From Ruegeria atlantica (lineage in GTDB: Bacteria > Pseudomonadota > Alphaproteobacteria > Rhodobacterales > Rhodobacteraceae), in assembly GCA_013032095.1 (NCBI GenBank), contig WQBJ01000017.1, forward strand, positions 41,444-105,443: a stretch of 64,000 nt of DNA. The letters are read 5' to 3'. The position numbers and the translations under genes are program-made. Positions within the stretch are counted from its first letter, which is position 1, and every line of letters starts with the position of its first letter. This document shows positions 46,263 to 55,168 of this stretch, piece by piece. The notes under the pieces were generated by a model. The model was given only the letters and a program-made list of their open reading frames with translations, was not told the DNA's origin and did no database searches.

Positions 46263-48413
46263 TTACTCCTGCACTAGCTGCATCACTGCATCCGTTTCGG
46301 CGCCGTTGCGTAAAACGGTTAGACGGGCCTGAGGCTGATTGTCTGCGACCAGCGCGTCCAGCATTGTGTCCAGACTATTCTGGCCGTCTATGGAGGTTCC
46401 TGTTTGTGACTCAGAGAGCAGAACATCGCCCCTCTGCAGGCCGCTTGCGGCATCGACCGGAACAGTGGTCACAACAGTTGCCCACCCTTGACCGTCCTCG
46501 TTACGCACAGAAAATCCGTAGCCGTTTTCCAGTCCGACCACGCGGATGGCAGGCAGGGCCAGCAACCCGTTTTGTGCCAGTGTCTTACCCAGTGGGCGAT
46601 AACGTGCGGTCACGCGGATGAACCCGTCGGGGTCTACGGACAGATCGTCCAGAACCTGTGCGGCAAAACTGGTGTTGGCGCGAACAGGTTCACCGTTCAA
46701 CGTATAGATCGCCGCGCCGCGCTTTACCCAATCTCCGATCACCGACATATCTTGGTTCGGATCAACGCCTGTGACGGCAATGATGCTGCCGGTCGAGGCA
46801 CGTCTCCGCGACGTTTGGAACGGAATTTCGACATCCCAATGCGAGAACGCCACTTGCGCTTCAGCAGGGTTTCCCAGTGTGACCGGGGCCGGTGCGGCTG
46901 TCTGGGCTTGAGCCTCTTCTGTGACAACCGTCTCGGCCTTCACCTGCTCGACAGGTGCCGGAGTGGAGTTTGCGTTTGCTTGTGCCGGTTCGTCCTGCGC
47001 CGGAGTTGACGCAGCCTGTGCTGGTGCGGGATCAATTTGTTCCTGCGTCAGCTCGGTTTCAGCGACCTTCGTGGCAGGTACGGCTGTGTCTTCCGAGGTT
47101 TGCGTGGCTGCAGGTTCAATCTCAGCGACAATCTCTGGTTCCGGCGCATTGGTATCTCCGGACATCATGAAGTAACCGCCAGCAGCCAGACCAGCAACAA
47201 CAGCGACTGCGCCCGCAATCAGCTTCCCGTTGCCACCCGAACCGCTTTTCACCACGGTGTCCACGGCGACCGCCGCTTCCTCGTTCGGGGTGAACTTGGC
47301 AAGCTCGTCATCTTTTTTGTCTTCGTTGCCCAGTGCAAGGTCGGCGTTGCCAGCCAAAAGGGCAGTGACCACTGCTTCGGCATTCTCGCTTTCGGCTTTG
47401 ATCCGGGCTTTCTCGGCCTCTGCATCCTTACGGTCCATCGCGACGATGACCGAGACCGGGCGATAGTCGAACGTGTCGAACATGACGTCCGGGCCGCGGA
47501 ACATGCGCAACCAGTCCAGAGCGGTTTGCAGACGGTCGGTGGCGTGCACTTCCATCGCCTTGTCGATCGCCTCCAGGAAGCCGTCGGGATATCCATTGAA
47601 CCGCCCAACCAGTGGAGTGTAAGGGTCTTGCTGACTGTTGTTAAAAGCGTTCAAGCGGGTTTGGCCATCAATCGGACGTTCGCCACTGATCGCATGGTAC
47701 AAGGTGGCCGCCAGTACATAGAGGTCACTGCTGGGTCCTTGATCAGCACCGCGCACGTAAAACTCATGCGGCGAGTACCCGTCCTTGATCACTCGCAGCG
47801 TCAAAAGCGCGGCGGATTGATGCGCAGCTTGTTCGCGCGCGGCGCCAAAGTCGATCAGGACCGGGTCGCCATTTTCGTTGATCAGAATGTTGTCGGGCGA
47901 GATATCCCGGTGCAGCATGCCGCTTTGGTGAATGAACGACACCGCCGATAGCATCTTTTCGGTAACCTGAACGATGAAATCGGGCCCAGCTTGATTGTCG
48001 GTATTCTCGACATAATCCAGCAGGTCGCACCCCTTGATGAAGTCCATCGCGATATATGCGGTGTTGTTGTCTTCGAATACCTGATGGACGTTGACGATGT
48101 TGGGATGCACCAGACGCGCATGGTTGCGCGCTTCCAGAATGAAAAGGTCGATGATGGCCCGCAGGTCGTCTTTGTGGTCTGGGTCTGCCGCCTCGACCAT
48201 ATCGCCGTTACGCACACACACAGCACCCGGATAGCACTCTTTGATTACCACATCGCGTTCAAGGCTGTCGCGCGCCAGATAGGTAATTCCGAACCCGCCA
48301 TTACTGAGGAAACGCAGAATTTCGTACTGCCCGCGCAACAGCTTGGCGCCAGGTTCAAGTCCGTCAATTTTCGGTTCGTCGTGCGATGCACCGACAGCCT
48401 GGTTGTGGCTCAT
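46263..48413 (-). CDS. Transmembrane Ser/Thr protein kinase with PDZ-like periplasmic end
   Basis: 716-residue protein. The kinase domain (about 25-310) has the glycine loop LSNGGFGITYLA, Lys in VVIKECYPG, the catalytic loop LHRDISPDNILI and the metal-binding IDFGAAR. A charged region follows, then one membrane segment (AGAVAVVAGLAAGGYFM), a Pro/Ala/Gln-rich periplasmic linker, and a C-terminal part. The last ~100 residues look PDZ-like (GYGFSVRNEDGQGWATVV, SGLQRGDVLLS). The periplasmic part may sense cell-envelope peptides and control the cytoplasmic kinase. First gene of the kinase-FHA-PP2C-LysM/SBP group, with 207 bases to the FHA gene. Confidence 0.92.
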   Translation of the reverse strand: MSHNQAVGASHDEPKIDGLEPGAKLLRGQYEILRFLSNGGFGITYLARDSLERDVVIKECYPGAVCVRNGDMVEAADPDHKDDLRAIIDLFILEARNHARLVHPNIVNVHQVFEDNNTAYIAMDFIKGCDLLDYVENTDNQAGPDFIVQVTEKMLSAVSFIHQSGMLHRDISPDNILINENGDPVLIDFGAAREQAAHQSAALLTLRVIKDGYSPHEFYVRGADQGPSSDLYVLAATLYHAISGERPIDGQTRLNAFNNSQQDPYTPLVGRFNGYPDGFLEAIDKAMEVHATDRLQTALDWLRMFRGPDVMFDTFDYRPVSVIVAMDRKDAEAEKARIKAESENAEAVVTALLAGNADLALGNEDKKDDELAKFTPNEEAAVAVDTVVKSGSGGNGKLIAGAVAVVAGLAAGGYFMMSGDTNAPEPEIVAEIEPAATQTSEDTAVPATKVAETELTQEQIDPAPAQAASTPAQDEPAQANANSTPAPVEQVKAETVVTEEAQAQTAAPAPVTLGNPAEAQVAFSHWDVEIPFQTSRRRASTGSIIAVTGVDPNQDMSVIGDWVKRGAAIYTLNGEPVRANTSFAAQVLDDLSVDPDGFIRVTARYRPLGKTLAQNGLLALPAIRVVGLENGYGFSVRNEDGQGWATVVTTVPVDAASGLQRGDVLLSESQTGTSIDGQNSLDTMLDALVADNQPQARLTVLRNGAETDAVMQLVQE

Positions 48414-48751
48414 TTCTTTCCGCCCGTTCTAAACATTTTGCGGTAATTCAACTGGACTAAATCGCCCGGAAACTCACAACCAAACACAACCGCAGGACAC
48501 TTAAGACGGTTAGACGGTTCAAATTTGACTTTATTGGGGCCGCCTCATGGCTTCACTATGGATCGTTTTTGGTGAAAAACCACATATTGTGTTATAGCCA
48601 CAAGATGTCACTAAATGTTGAAAATCAGCCTGCACAAAATGCAGGCTTATCGCTGCTTTGTCTCTGGTTAGTCAACGGACTCGTAACATTCGAAACCCGA
48701 TTCCAAGGGACTCGAATCGCCGATTTGGGGCTCAATCCTAACGAGAAATTG
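48414..48751. other. Intergenic region between kinase and GTPase genes
   Basis: 338 bases without a gene. It likely holds the promoter of the kinase group, but I see no convincing -35/-10 pair. A tandem repeat of the 8-mer GACGGTTA/GACGGTTC covers 48505-48520, about 95 bases upstream of the kinase start, and may bind a regulator. No clear terminator follows the GTPase gene. Confidence 0.4.
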
Positions 48752-50038
48752 TCAGGTTCCGGTTTTGGGCTGTGCTGAATCCACACGGCTTCCCGCCCAC
48801 GCCAGATTGTCGCTGAGCTGCGCCAGAATGCTGATCGCGTCTTTCAGGGGCGCGTCACCACTTTCGAATTGCAGCAGCAACAGCAAGTCGGTGGCCTTTT
48901 CAAATTCGCCGGGAATCCAGTCGGCAGTGGGATCGATCTCACCGCCTTGTTCCAGACGTTCGGCAAAATCCTCGACAATCTCCTGACACGAATGCAGAAA
49001 GGCCGCCGGCTCAATATCGGAGGATTCGCGAAGGTCCGCATAGATGCTGGCAATTGCGGCCAGCCAATCTTCCAGGATCGGGTTTTCGAGAGGGGGCAAT
49101 GCCGCTTCCAATGTGGCATGCATCGATGCTGCCTCAGGCTTGGTGACGTCGGCTTCGGGCTCGCCCAACTTCTCCAGATATGGCAAAAAGTCCTTTTCCA
49201 AATCACCACGGGCCGCTTCCAAGTCAGACAACCGACGATCTGAGGCGATCTGCAACACCTGTTCCGCCAACCCTTGACCGCCGCAGTTTTCCCACAGGGC
49301 GAAATCAGGTTCAGGCTCTTGCGCCATGGCACGAACAGCGACTGGCGTTCCAATAGGCACCACCGACCGAAAATAGTCACCCTTTTCCTTGTTGAGCCGT
49401 GACAAGACCCGTTCAAGCGCGTCGCGTACCGGGGGCAAATCTGCATGGGTGACTGCCAGCAAACTATTGGCGCGCAATTCTGACGGAACCTGTGCCCACA
49501 AGTGACGCTCAGTTTCACGCCAGGCGTTGGTGCCGTTGGTGCACCAGATGGCGCAATCGACGAATTTCAACAGGTCGAGCGTTTGCTTGTAGGTATCATC
49601 CAACGCACCTGTACCTGGTAGATCAAACAGAGAGATTTCCTGCAGGGCCGGGGTGTTCAGGCCGACCGAAATGAAATCAGGTTCATCAGCGGCGGCCTTT
49701 TCCAGCGCGATACCAGAGTAAACCTTGGGCTCCTTACCCCACCAGCCAACTGTGGTTTCAGGAATATCCGAATAGGCCACAATCACCAGCGGCAGTTTTA
49801 GATGTTGTGGTCCTGTGGGCAGGATATCTGCCCCTGCGAGCATGTTGGCGAGGCTGGACTTACCAGCCCCAAATTCCCCGGCGAAACCGATATTAACCGC
49901 GTTTGACAGTCGCTCGGCGTGGCCGAGTGCGCGCTCGCGCATCTCCTCCAGTGCCGTGTCGTCAGGCAGGTTTTCGGTTGCGGTCAGGAAGCGTTCGAGT
50001 TGTCTTACTTCCTGTTCCGTTCCGGGAAATTCAATCAT
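48752..50038 (-). CDS. Dynamin-like GTPase, type A (copy 1)
   Basis: 428-residue GTPase of the dynamin-like superfamily. The P-loop is GEFGAGKSS (54-62), G3 is DLPG, and G4 is probably THAD. A motif AWRETER lies between G3 and G4 and is shared with the second type A protein at 53469. No membrane segment is visible; the C-terminal half is helical and acidic. The start overlaps the type B gene by 4 bases, so the two are made together and may form a heteromer, as known for some paired bacterial dynamins. Function not known. Confidence 0.85.
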   Translation of the reverse strand: MIEFPGTEQEVRQLERFLTATENLPDDTALEEMRERALGHAERLSNAVNIGFAGEFGAGKSSLANMLAGADILPTGPQHLKLPLVIVAYSDIPETTVGWWGKEPKVYSGIALEKAAADEPDFISVGLNTPALQEISLFDLPGTGALDDTYKQTLDLLKFVDCAIWCTNGTNAWRETERHLWAQVPSELRANSLLAVTHADLPPVRDALERVLSRLNKEKGDYFRSVVPIGTPVAVRAMAQEPEPDFALWENCGGQGLAEQVLQIASDRRLSDLEAARGDLEKDFLPYLEKLGEPEADVTKPEAASMHATLEAALPPLENPILEDWLAAIASIYADLRESSDIEPAAFLHSCQEIVEDFAERLEQGGEIDPTADWIPGEFEKATDLLLLLQFESGDAPLKDAISILAQLSDNLAWAGSRVDSAQPKTGT

Positions 50039-52077
50039 TCCGCAGCCTCTGCTAGTATTTTGTCAACGTCATCCGCACCAAATATGGCACCCAGTTCTTC
50101 GCTGATGCGTTGCGCGTGGTCAAAAGCCAATTGCGCCTTAGCCCGTTCATTTGTTTCGCCACGTCCGGCCCGATGTTCAAGATGTCCGGCCAACAGAGCC
50201 AGGTAATGATCCAGAACCGTGTTCAAACGCTCCATAAGATCACTGCGCGCGGTATCCACCAGATCGTCGCCGATCATTTCGAATTCCTGCACAATCATGC
50301 GTTCGGCTCTTGCCACCACACTCTTGCGCGAAATCAGGCGCGATAGCCACGTGACACGCAATTCGACCGTAATGCCGCGGGTCAGGGCTGTGGTGTCTGG
50401 GCGGAACCACCGCACGGCGCTGGTGTTCATCCTGTTGTCGGCCGGGTCTTGCCAGCCGGGCAGGGCGCGCAGTGCAGCGTTGCTTTGCATGTCGATCGAG
50501 TACAACTCGCTCAGCATGCGTTGACGTACAACCTGAGTAGCGCCCTGAACAAGCTCGCGCATACGGTCGCGCAGAGGACCGAAGTTCAATTCGGTCTCGC
50601 CACCTTTGGCCAGTAATGGCGAGTCACCGTTCGGGCCGCGCACCACGGCCGAGACGGATTCAGCCACGGTATCGTCCATCACGCCACGCAGATTGGCCAG
50701 AACGTCGTCCATGTCATTGACGATCTCAGAACTTTTCTGGGTCACGAGCACGCGCAGATCCGACAGAGTTTTATTGTTTTCGCCTTCACTTTCCGCGGTT
50801 GGGCTGTCGTCATCCTCGATGGCGCGCAGATGGGCCTTGCTGCGTTCCAATTCACCTTGCGCAAAGCTGTTGAGATGTTGCCACGCCATCCGCAATTGTT
50901 CGTTGCGTGGCCCTTCGGTCAGGGCGCTGGTTACATGTCGGCGTAGATCGGGCAGACCCGAGGCGATCATCGCGGCAAACCGCAGAACACCTTCTCGACT
51001 AATCGGGCCAGAGCCCTGTTTGATCTCTTCCACACCGTCCAGATATTGTTTCATCTGTTCGGGATGCGCCCTTAGCCAAGCCAAAACTTCATCATGGTCG
51101 ATACCGGTTTCATCGCCGGTCAGAGCATAATGCGCCCATTGCGCACTGCCCATAAGAACGTCGATATTCGAATTCCCCAGCGCCTTTTCCAGCCCATCCA
51201 TCACATCCGCGCGAACCTTGCCGGCATCTTCAGCACCGCCGCCCAGTTCATCTACGCGGTTGATGAAGACCACGATCTGACCCAGTTCTAGCGCCTGCAT
51301 GAGGCGGAACAATTTCAGATCAGCCCGCGACAGTGCCTGATGTGCGGACAGGACCACCACAAAGAAATCGGATTCCTTGAGGTATTGGCGCGAAATTTCC
51401 TCGCGGATCAGAAGCGGATCGTTAACGCCCGGCGTATCTGTCACCGTCAGCGGAAAGGGGAAGTGGCCGATGTCGAAATAGACTTCGGCCTTGCGGGTGA
51501 TGTCACTGTAAAGGCCGCGATCCGAACCGGGATCGTGTTCATTTTCTTCGGTCGGGTCGTCGCCGGCACAGACATAGCGCGCAAGATCGTCCGAAGTCAG
51601 GTCTTCAAGATCGTGGTGTTGACCGAGGAGATGCTTGTAGCTTTCACCCAGACGCAGCTTTGCGCGGGTCTTCATCGCTTCGACCTGCTCTTCGATCATC
51701 TCGCGTTTATAGCTGTCCTCGTCATCGGGGAACATGTTGCGCAGTTCTTCGCCTTCGGCGATCAGCGCCTGCCATTGGCGATTGTCGAAGAAGTGGAATT
51801 CGGCGCCTGCGGTCCGTCCCGACGGATGGCCGAAATGCATGTCGGTGATCACTGTTGTCCACGGATTCACGTCCGATGGCAGGTATTCAGCCTGTCCGGT
51901 GAAGCCGTTGATCAGCCGGGATTTGCCTGCCTTGATCTGACCGACAAAGGCGATCGAGGGTTTGAGATTGGTCAGGTCGCCGACAATGCGTGAAATAAAT
52001 TGGCGGGTTTCTTCATTGGAAGTCCCGTTCATGTCTTCGGCAATACGGATTAACTCGCGACGGTTATTTTCACTCAT
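50035..52077 (-). CDS. Dynamin-family GTPase, type B (copy 1)
   Basis: 680-residue dynamin-like protein. The P-loop is GQIKAGKSR (46-54), followed by LPSDVNPWTTVIT (switch region), G3 DTPGVNDP and G4 NRVDEL. The C-terminal ~350 residues are helical, as in the stalk of bacterial dynamins. A basic Trp/Leu segment near residue 590 (VTWLSRLISRK) may be the membrane-binding tip. It is closely related to the gene at 55169, sharing the whole LPSDVNPWT block. It is coupled to the type A gene by an ATGA overlap. Role in membrane fission, fusion or repair is inferred from the family. Confidence 0.88.
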   Translation of the reverse strand: MSENNRRELIRIAEDMNGTSNEETRQFISRIVGDLTNLKPSIAFVGQIKAGKSRLINGFTGQAEYLPSDVNPWTTVITDMHFGHPSGRTAGAEFHFFDNRQWQALIAEGEELRNMFPDDEDSYKREMIEEQVEAMKTRAKLRLGESYKHLLGQHHDLEDLTSDDLARYVCAGDDPTEENEHDPGSDRGLYSDITRKAEVYFDIGHFPFPLTVTDTPGVNDPLLIREEISRQYLKESDFFVVVLSAHQALSRADLKLFRLMQALELGQIVVFINRVDELGGGAEDAGKVRADVMDGLEKALGNSNIDVLMGSAQWAHYALTGDETGIDHDEVLAWLRAHPEQMKQYLDGVEEIKQGSGPISREGVLRFAAMIASGLPDLRRHVTSALTEGPRNEQLRMAWQHLNSFAQGELERSKAHLRAIEDDDSPTAESEGENNKTLSDLRVLVTQKSSEIVNDMDDVLANLRGVMDDTVAESVSAVVRGPNGDSPLLAKGGETELNFGPLRDRMRELVQGATQVVRQRMLSELYSIDMQSNAALRALPGWQDPADNRMNTSAVRWFRPDTTALTRGITVELRVTWLSRLISRKSVVARAERMIVQEFEMIGDDLVDTARSDLMERLNTVLDHYLALLAGHLEHRAGRGETNERAKAQLAFDHAQRISEELGAIFGADDVDKILAEAAE

Positions 52078-52144
52078 AAACTTTACCTTGGTAACTTGTA
52101 ATTACGGATCGAATTCATCGAAAAATTGAACAATCTGGGAGTAG

Positions 52145-53020
52145 TCATCCGTCCGGCCTCTTCAAGGAGGTCCAAAGACTGACGACCGCACCCAGTTTAC
52201 GTGCCTCATGCACGGCTATAGCAAAGCTTTCACCATCGTTGAGAACGGCCACCCCGGCCCCTTTGCCGCCCGATGGCCGCATCACGATCAGTTGCGGTTG
52301 ACTCATCGTGGTGGTCGCGTCTGCATCCCAGCCCGCAAGGTCTTGGGCGAAGCGGGCTAATAGGTCTGCGTCCGGGTGCAGAGGTTCACCCGCTTGACAC
52401 TTGCCATCGGCGCGTAGCGCCTCACCGCCTGCGCCATCTGCCAAAACACGGCCTTGGGCAAACCGCTCGGACCCCTCGTAAAAAAGTTGTGCCAGAGTGT
52501 CGGTGGCCTCTAGTTCGGTTGCGGCGTCGACAGCCGTCGTGTCATCTGGTTCCGAGTCATTGGTAACAATGGAAATGATGGGATCGGCTGGCAATTCGAT
52601 GCCCTCGCATGCCGCCTCAATCTCGCTGTAGGTAATGCCGACATCGTCCGCCTCGAGCGCTGTATCCGGTTGCAAGGAAATCAATTCCAAAGGGGCAGGT
52701 GCGCAGGCGATGTCACTGACCAACTGGGCCAGTTTGCCGGCTAAATCTTCCCTCGATTCCGTTTCAAAATCCGGGGCCACTCCTGACTGCACACGGAGTA
52801 CATCGGTCACGCGAGAGCTGTTGACTTCGATAGCAAGGCAATCGCCATTGGCTGCTGTAAATTCCAGGCGACGCGGCAGGATGGTGCCATGTATTGTGCG
52901 CAACACCTTTTCGCGCCGTATTTGAGCAGTTTCTCCCGGGATCGTAACTGCCGGGGTCAGGCGTGCCACAGACGAACGCCCGATGTCGTCGAGCATTTCT
53001 AGTATTTCCGTATCCATCAT
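52145..53020 (-). CDS. Unrecognised protein of the dynamin cluster
   Basis: 291-residue soluble acidic protein that I do not recognise. It has no signal peptide or membrane segment. The first 90 residues look folded (EILEMLDDIGRSSVARLTPA onward), a middle acidic stretch (about 150-190) follows, and the last ~70 residues contain a beta-rich part (PQLIVMRPSGGKGAGVAVLN) that resembles a roadblock-like half domain. The start has an AGAGGGG box. It lies between the roadblock-like gene (24 bases) and the type B dynamin gene (67 bases), so it is probably a partner or adaptor of the GTPases. Confidence 0.75.
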   Translation of the reverse strand: MMDTEILEMLDDIGRSSVARLTPAVTIPGETAQIRREKVLRTIHGTILPRRLEFTAANGDCLAIEVNSSRVTDVLRVQSGVAPDFETESREDLAGKLAQLVSDIACAPAPLELISLQPDTALEADDVGITYSEIEAACEGIELPADPIISIVTNDSEPDDTTAVDAATELEATDTLAQLFYEGSERFAQGRVLADGAGGEALRADGKCQAGEPLHPDADLLARFAQDLAGWDADATTTMSQPQLIVMRPSGGKGAGVAVLNDGESFAIAVHEARKLGAVVSLWTSLKRPDG

Positions 53021-53044
53021 CCCGTGACCCCCCTCTGATCCGGT

Positions 53045-53446
53045 TTAAACAGCGGCCGCGACGGACCTGAGGCTCAGATTTGATTTTGTCAGCGCCAAAC
53101 CAACATTGGCGCTGTTGCGACAGATGTAGCAAACCACGTGATCGGGGTATTCCCTGGTCCGCAAAAAGATATTCAGCCGATCGTTCGAAAACACCGCGAT
53201 TTCCCCAAAACCCGGGTTTTCCGACTCTTCGGCTCCGGCAGTACTTAACAATTCCTCGAAGGCCTTGATTCCTCGGCCTTGGAACAGGTTAGCCACGGCA
53301 ATGGCCAGACTGTCCAGAACGTCCGCACTGTCGGGTTCCGAGGTGTTGGTCCCCAGCAACATCCCCGTCTCCATATCGACATACCCGGCTGCGATGCAGT
53401 CGGGTATGGTCTTCATTGCGGTATTCAGTGCGGCTTCGATCGTCAT
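53045..53446 (-). CDS. Roadblock/LC7-like small protein
   Basis: 133-residue cytoplasmic protein. The order of elements (helix AALNTAMKTIPD, strand CIAAGYVDMETGMLLGTN, a long helix and a later strand pair around RLNIFLRTREYPDHVVCYIC) fits the roadblock/LC7 fold. Such proteins (MglB, LAMTOR) bind small GTPases and change their activity. That role would suit a cluster with four GTPases. The match is by pattern only and the family is highly variable. It lies 22 bases after the second type A GTPase gene. Confidence 0.65.
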   Translation of the reverse strand: MTIEAALNTAMKTIPDCIAAGYVDMETGMLLGTNTSEPDSADVLDSLAIAVANLFQGRGIKAFEELLSTAGAEESENPGFGEIAVFSNDRLNIFLRTREYPDHVVCYICRNSANVGLALTKSNLSLRSVAAAV

Positions 53447-53468
53447 CGCCTATTACCTGCGCTTCTGG

Positions 53469-55160
53469 TCACAACACATGGTATTCCGCGCCACCGTTCT
53501 TGGAACCATTTGGAACCGGATGCTCTGCTCCCTTGGCCTGTCGCGCGAAATGCTCGGCTGAGATTTGGTCGAATTCCTCAAGGAATGCACTGAAGATTTT
53601 CTTCATACCTTCAACATTGTCAGGCAGGTTCTCATCCGCCGTGATCTCTCGCCACATGGACGCCGCGCTGAGCGGTGTGCCCGCTGGGACGTTGAGTAAG
53701 TCTTCCAGCTTCTCATCGCCCTCGTTGGACAAGGGCACAACCTGCATATCGACGAGCCCACTGGATTCTGGTTCCGGTTCGTACTCGTCTTCGGTTCCTT
53801 TTGCCTGTTCCGCCAACAACGCGGCAATCGAAGACACTGACATCTCGGCACGCGGTTCTTCGGACTCTTCCGTCGACACGAGTGCTTGCTCAGGTGTTTC
53901 TGCAAGCTTGTCTTCCAGCGAAGAAATGAAGTTGTTCGGAGCCGAAATAGGCGTGTCTTCCGCCGATGCTTCCTCGGACAGGAGAGTGTCCTCGTCTTCC
54001 AGCTCATCGTCGTCCAACAGATCGAACGGCTCTTCTTCGCTCGACGATTCAATATGTTCTGACAGGTTCAGGCTGTTGTTGGGTGTGTCGCGGAAGAAGG
54101 CGCGCAGCTCTGCTTCATTGGGCTCTTGAGAAGCTTCCGCGACAGGAGTTTCGACTGTCATCTCAGCGCGCAGGCGTTCGGCCTCAGCGGCATCAATACG
54201 TTCGTCGCGCTCAGTATCTTCCGTACGACGTTCAACACGGGTAGGACGAACCGGGAAATTGGTGACGACTTCGTCTTCTGAATTTGTCTCTGAGACCGGG
54301 TTCACCAATTTCAACGGTGCCGGCTCATTGGCCTGTGCCGTTTTTCCTTTCGGGCGAATGGGACGAACTCGAGGAGCCTCGGAAAGGCTGTTGTCAATCT
54401 GATAGCGCGACAGAAGATCGGCGCGATTGTCCATGATCTGTTCGGTGATCTCGAGGAAGCTGTCGACCATTTTGGCGCCGCCACTGCGGGCCCAAAGTTC
54501 GGCATCACCACTTTTATCTCGTGCTGTGATTGCATCACGGGCCGAGAACAGGATTGAACGGTTGAACAGATGGCCCGCCTCGCGGTTGACGCGGCGCAAT
54601 ACCTTCTGGCGGTCTTTCGGACCCAACACGTCAGCACGCGTCACCAGCAGCAGAGAGTTATGTTGCAGACGTTCCGGCAGCGAAACCCAAGTGGCCCGCT
54701 CGGTTTCGCGCCAGGCTTGTGTAGCGTGAGTGCACCACAGAACGCCATTGGCGTGACCAACCGCCCGGCGCCAGACATCACTGGAAATCTTCGGGTCGGA
54801 AATTCCGGGGGTGTCGATCAGATCCACGGCTTCCAGAATGTCGGATTCTAGGTAAATGCGAACGAACTGGGCGTCGTTGACGCCAACAGCGTCCAACTGA
54901 TCCACGGAGATGTTTTCGCGGCTGCCATCAGGGCGCTGCACATAGGCTGATTGCTTGCCCCAGCTGAACCAGACGGGTGGCAGTTGAGTGGCGGTTACCT
55001 GCGTCGGTAGCGCGTGTGAGCGCAGCAAAAAGTTCATCAGCGTCGATTTTCCGGCGCTGAATTCTCCCATCAACGCAAAGATTGGTTTGCGCCGGGACCA
55101 CTGCTCGATGCGGTTCCATGCCTTAGGAGAGACGAAGCGGGTTTGTGAATCTTTTGCCAT
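53469..55160 (-). CDS. Dynamin-like GTPase, type A (copy 2), with long acidic tail
   Basis: 563-residue paralogue of the type A GTPase at 48752. The P-loop is GEFSAGKST (32-40), G3 DTPGISD and G4 VTRADV, with the same AWRETER motif. After residue ~270 it continues with a long, mostly disordered acidic tail rich in Glu, Asp and Ser (for example LLDDDELEDEDTLLSEEAS). The last ~60 residues look folded and end near EHPVPNGSKNGG. The tail may dock FHA- or kinase-system proteins. It lies 8 bases after the type B gene. Confidence 0.85.
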   Translation of the reverse strand: MAKDSQTRFVSPKAWNRIEQWSRRKPIFALMGEFSAGKSTLMNFLLRSHALPTQVTATQLPPVWFSWGKQSAYVQRPDGSRENISVDQLDAVGVNDAQFVRIYLESDILEAVDLIDTPGISDPKISSDVWRRAVGHANGVLWCTHATQAWRETERATWVSLPERLQHNSLLLVTRADVLGPKDRQKVLRRVNREAGHLFNRSILFSARDAITARDKSGDAELWARSGGAKMVDSFLEITEQIMDNRADLLSRYQIDNSLSEAPRVRPIRPKGKTAQANEPAPLKLVNPVSETNSEDEVVTNFPVRPTRVERRTEDTERDERIDAAEAERLRAEMTVETPVAEASQEPNEAELRAFFRDTPNNSLNLSEHIESSSEEEPFDLLDDDELEDEDTLLSEEASAEDTPISAPNNFISSLEDKLAETPEQALVSTEESEEPRAEMSVSSIAALLAEQAKGTEDEYEPEPESSGLVDMQVVPLSNEGDEKLEDLLNVPAGTPLSAASMWREITADENLPDNVEGMKKIFSAFLEEFDQISAEHFARQAKGAEHPVPNGSKNGGAEYHVL

Positions 55161-55168
55161 ATCGCTAC

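Noticed and set aside
44262..48413. Kinase-FHA-PP2C genes as part of a type VI secretion locus
   Set aside because: T6SS loci often carry this trio, but no tss/tag structural gene is found in the window.
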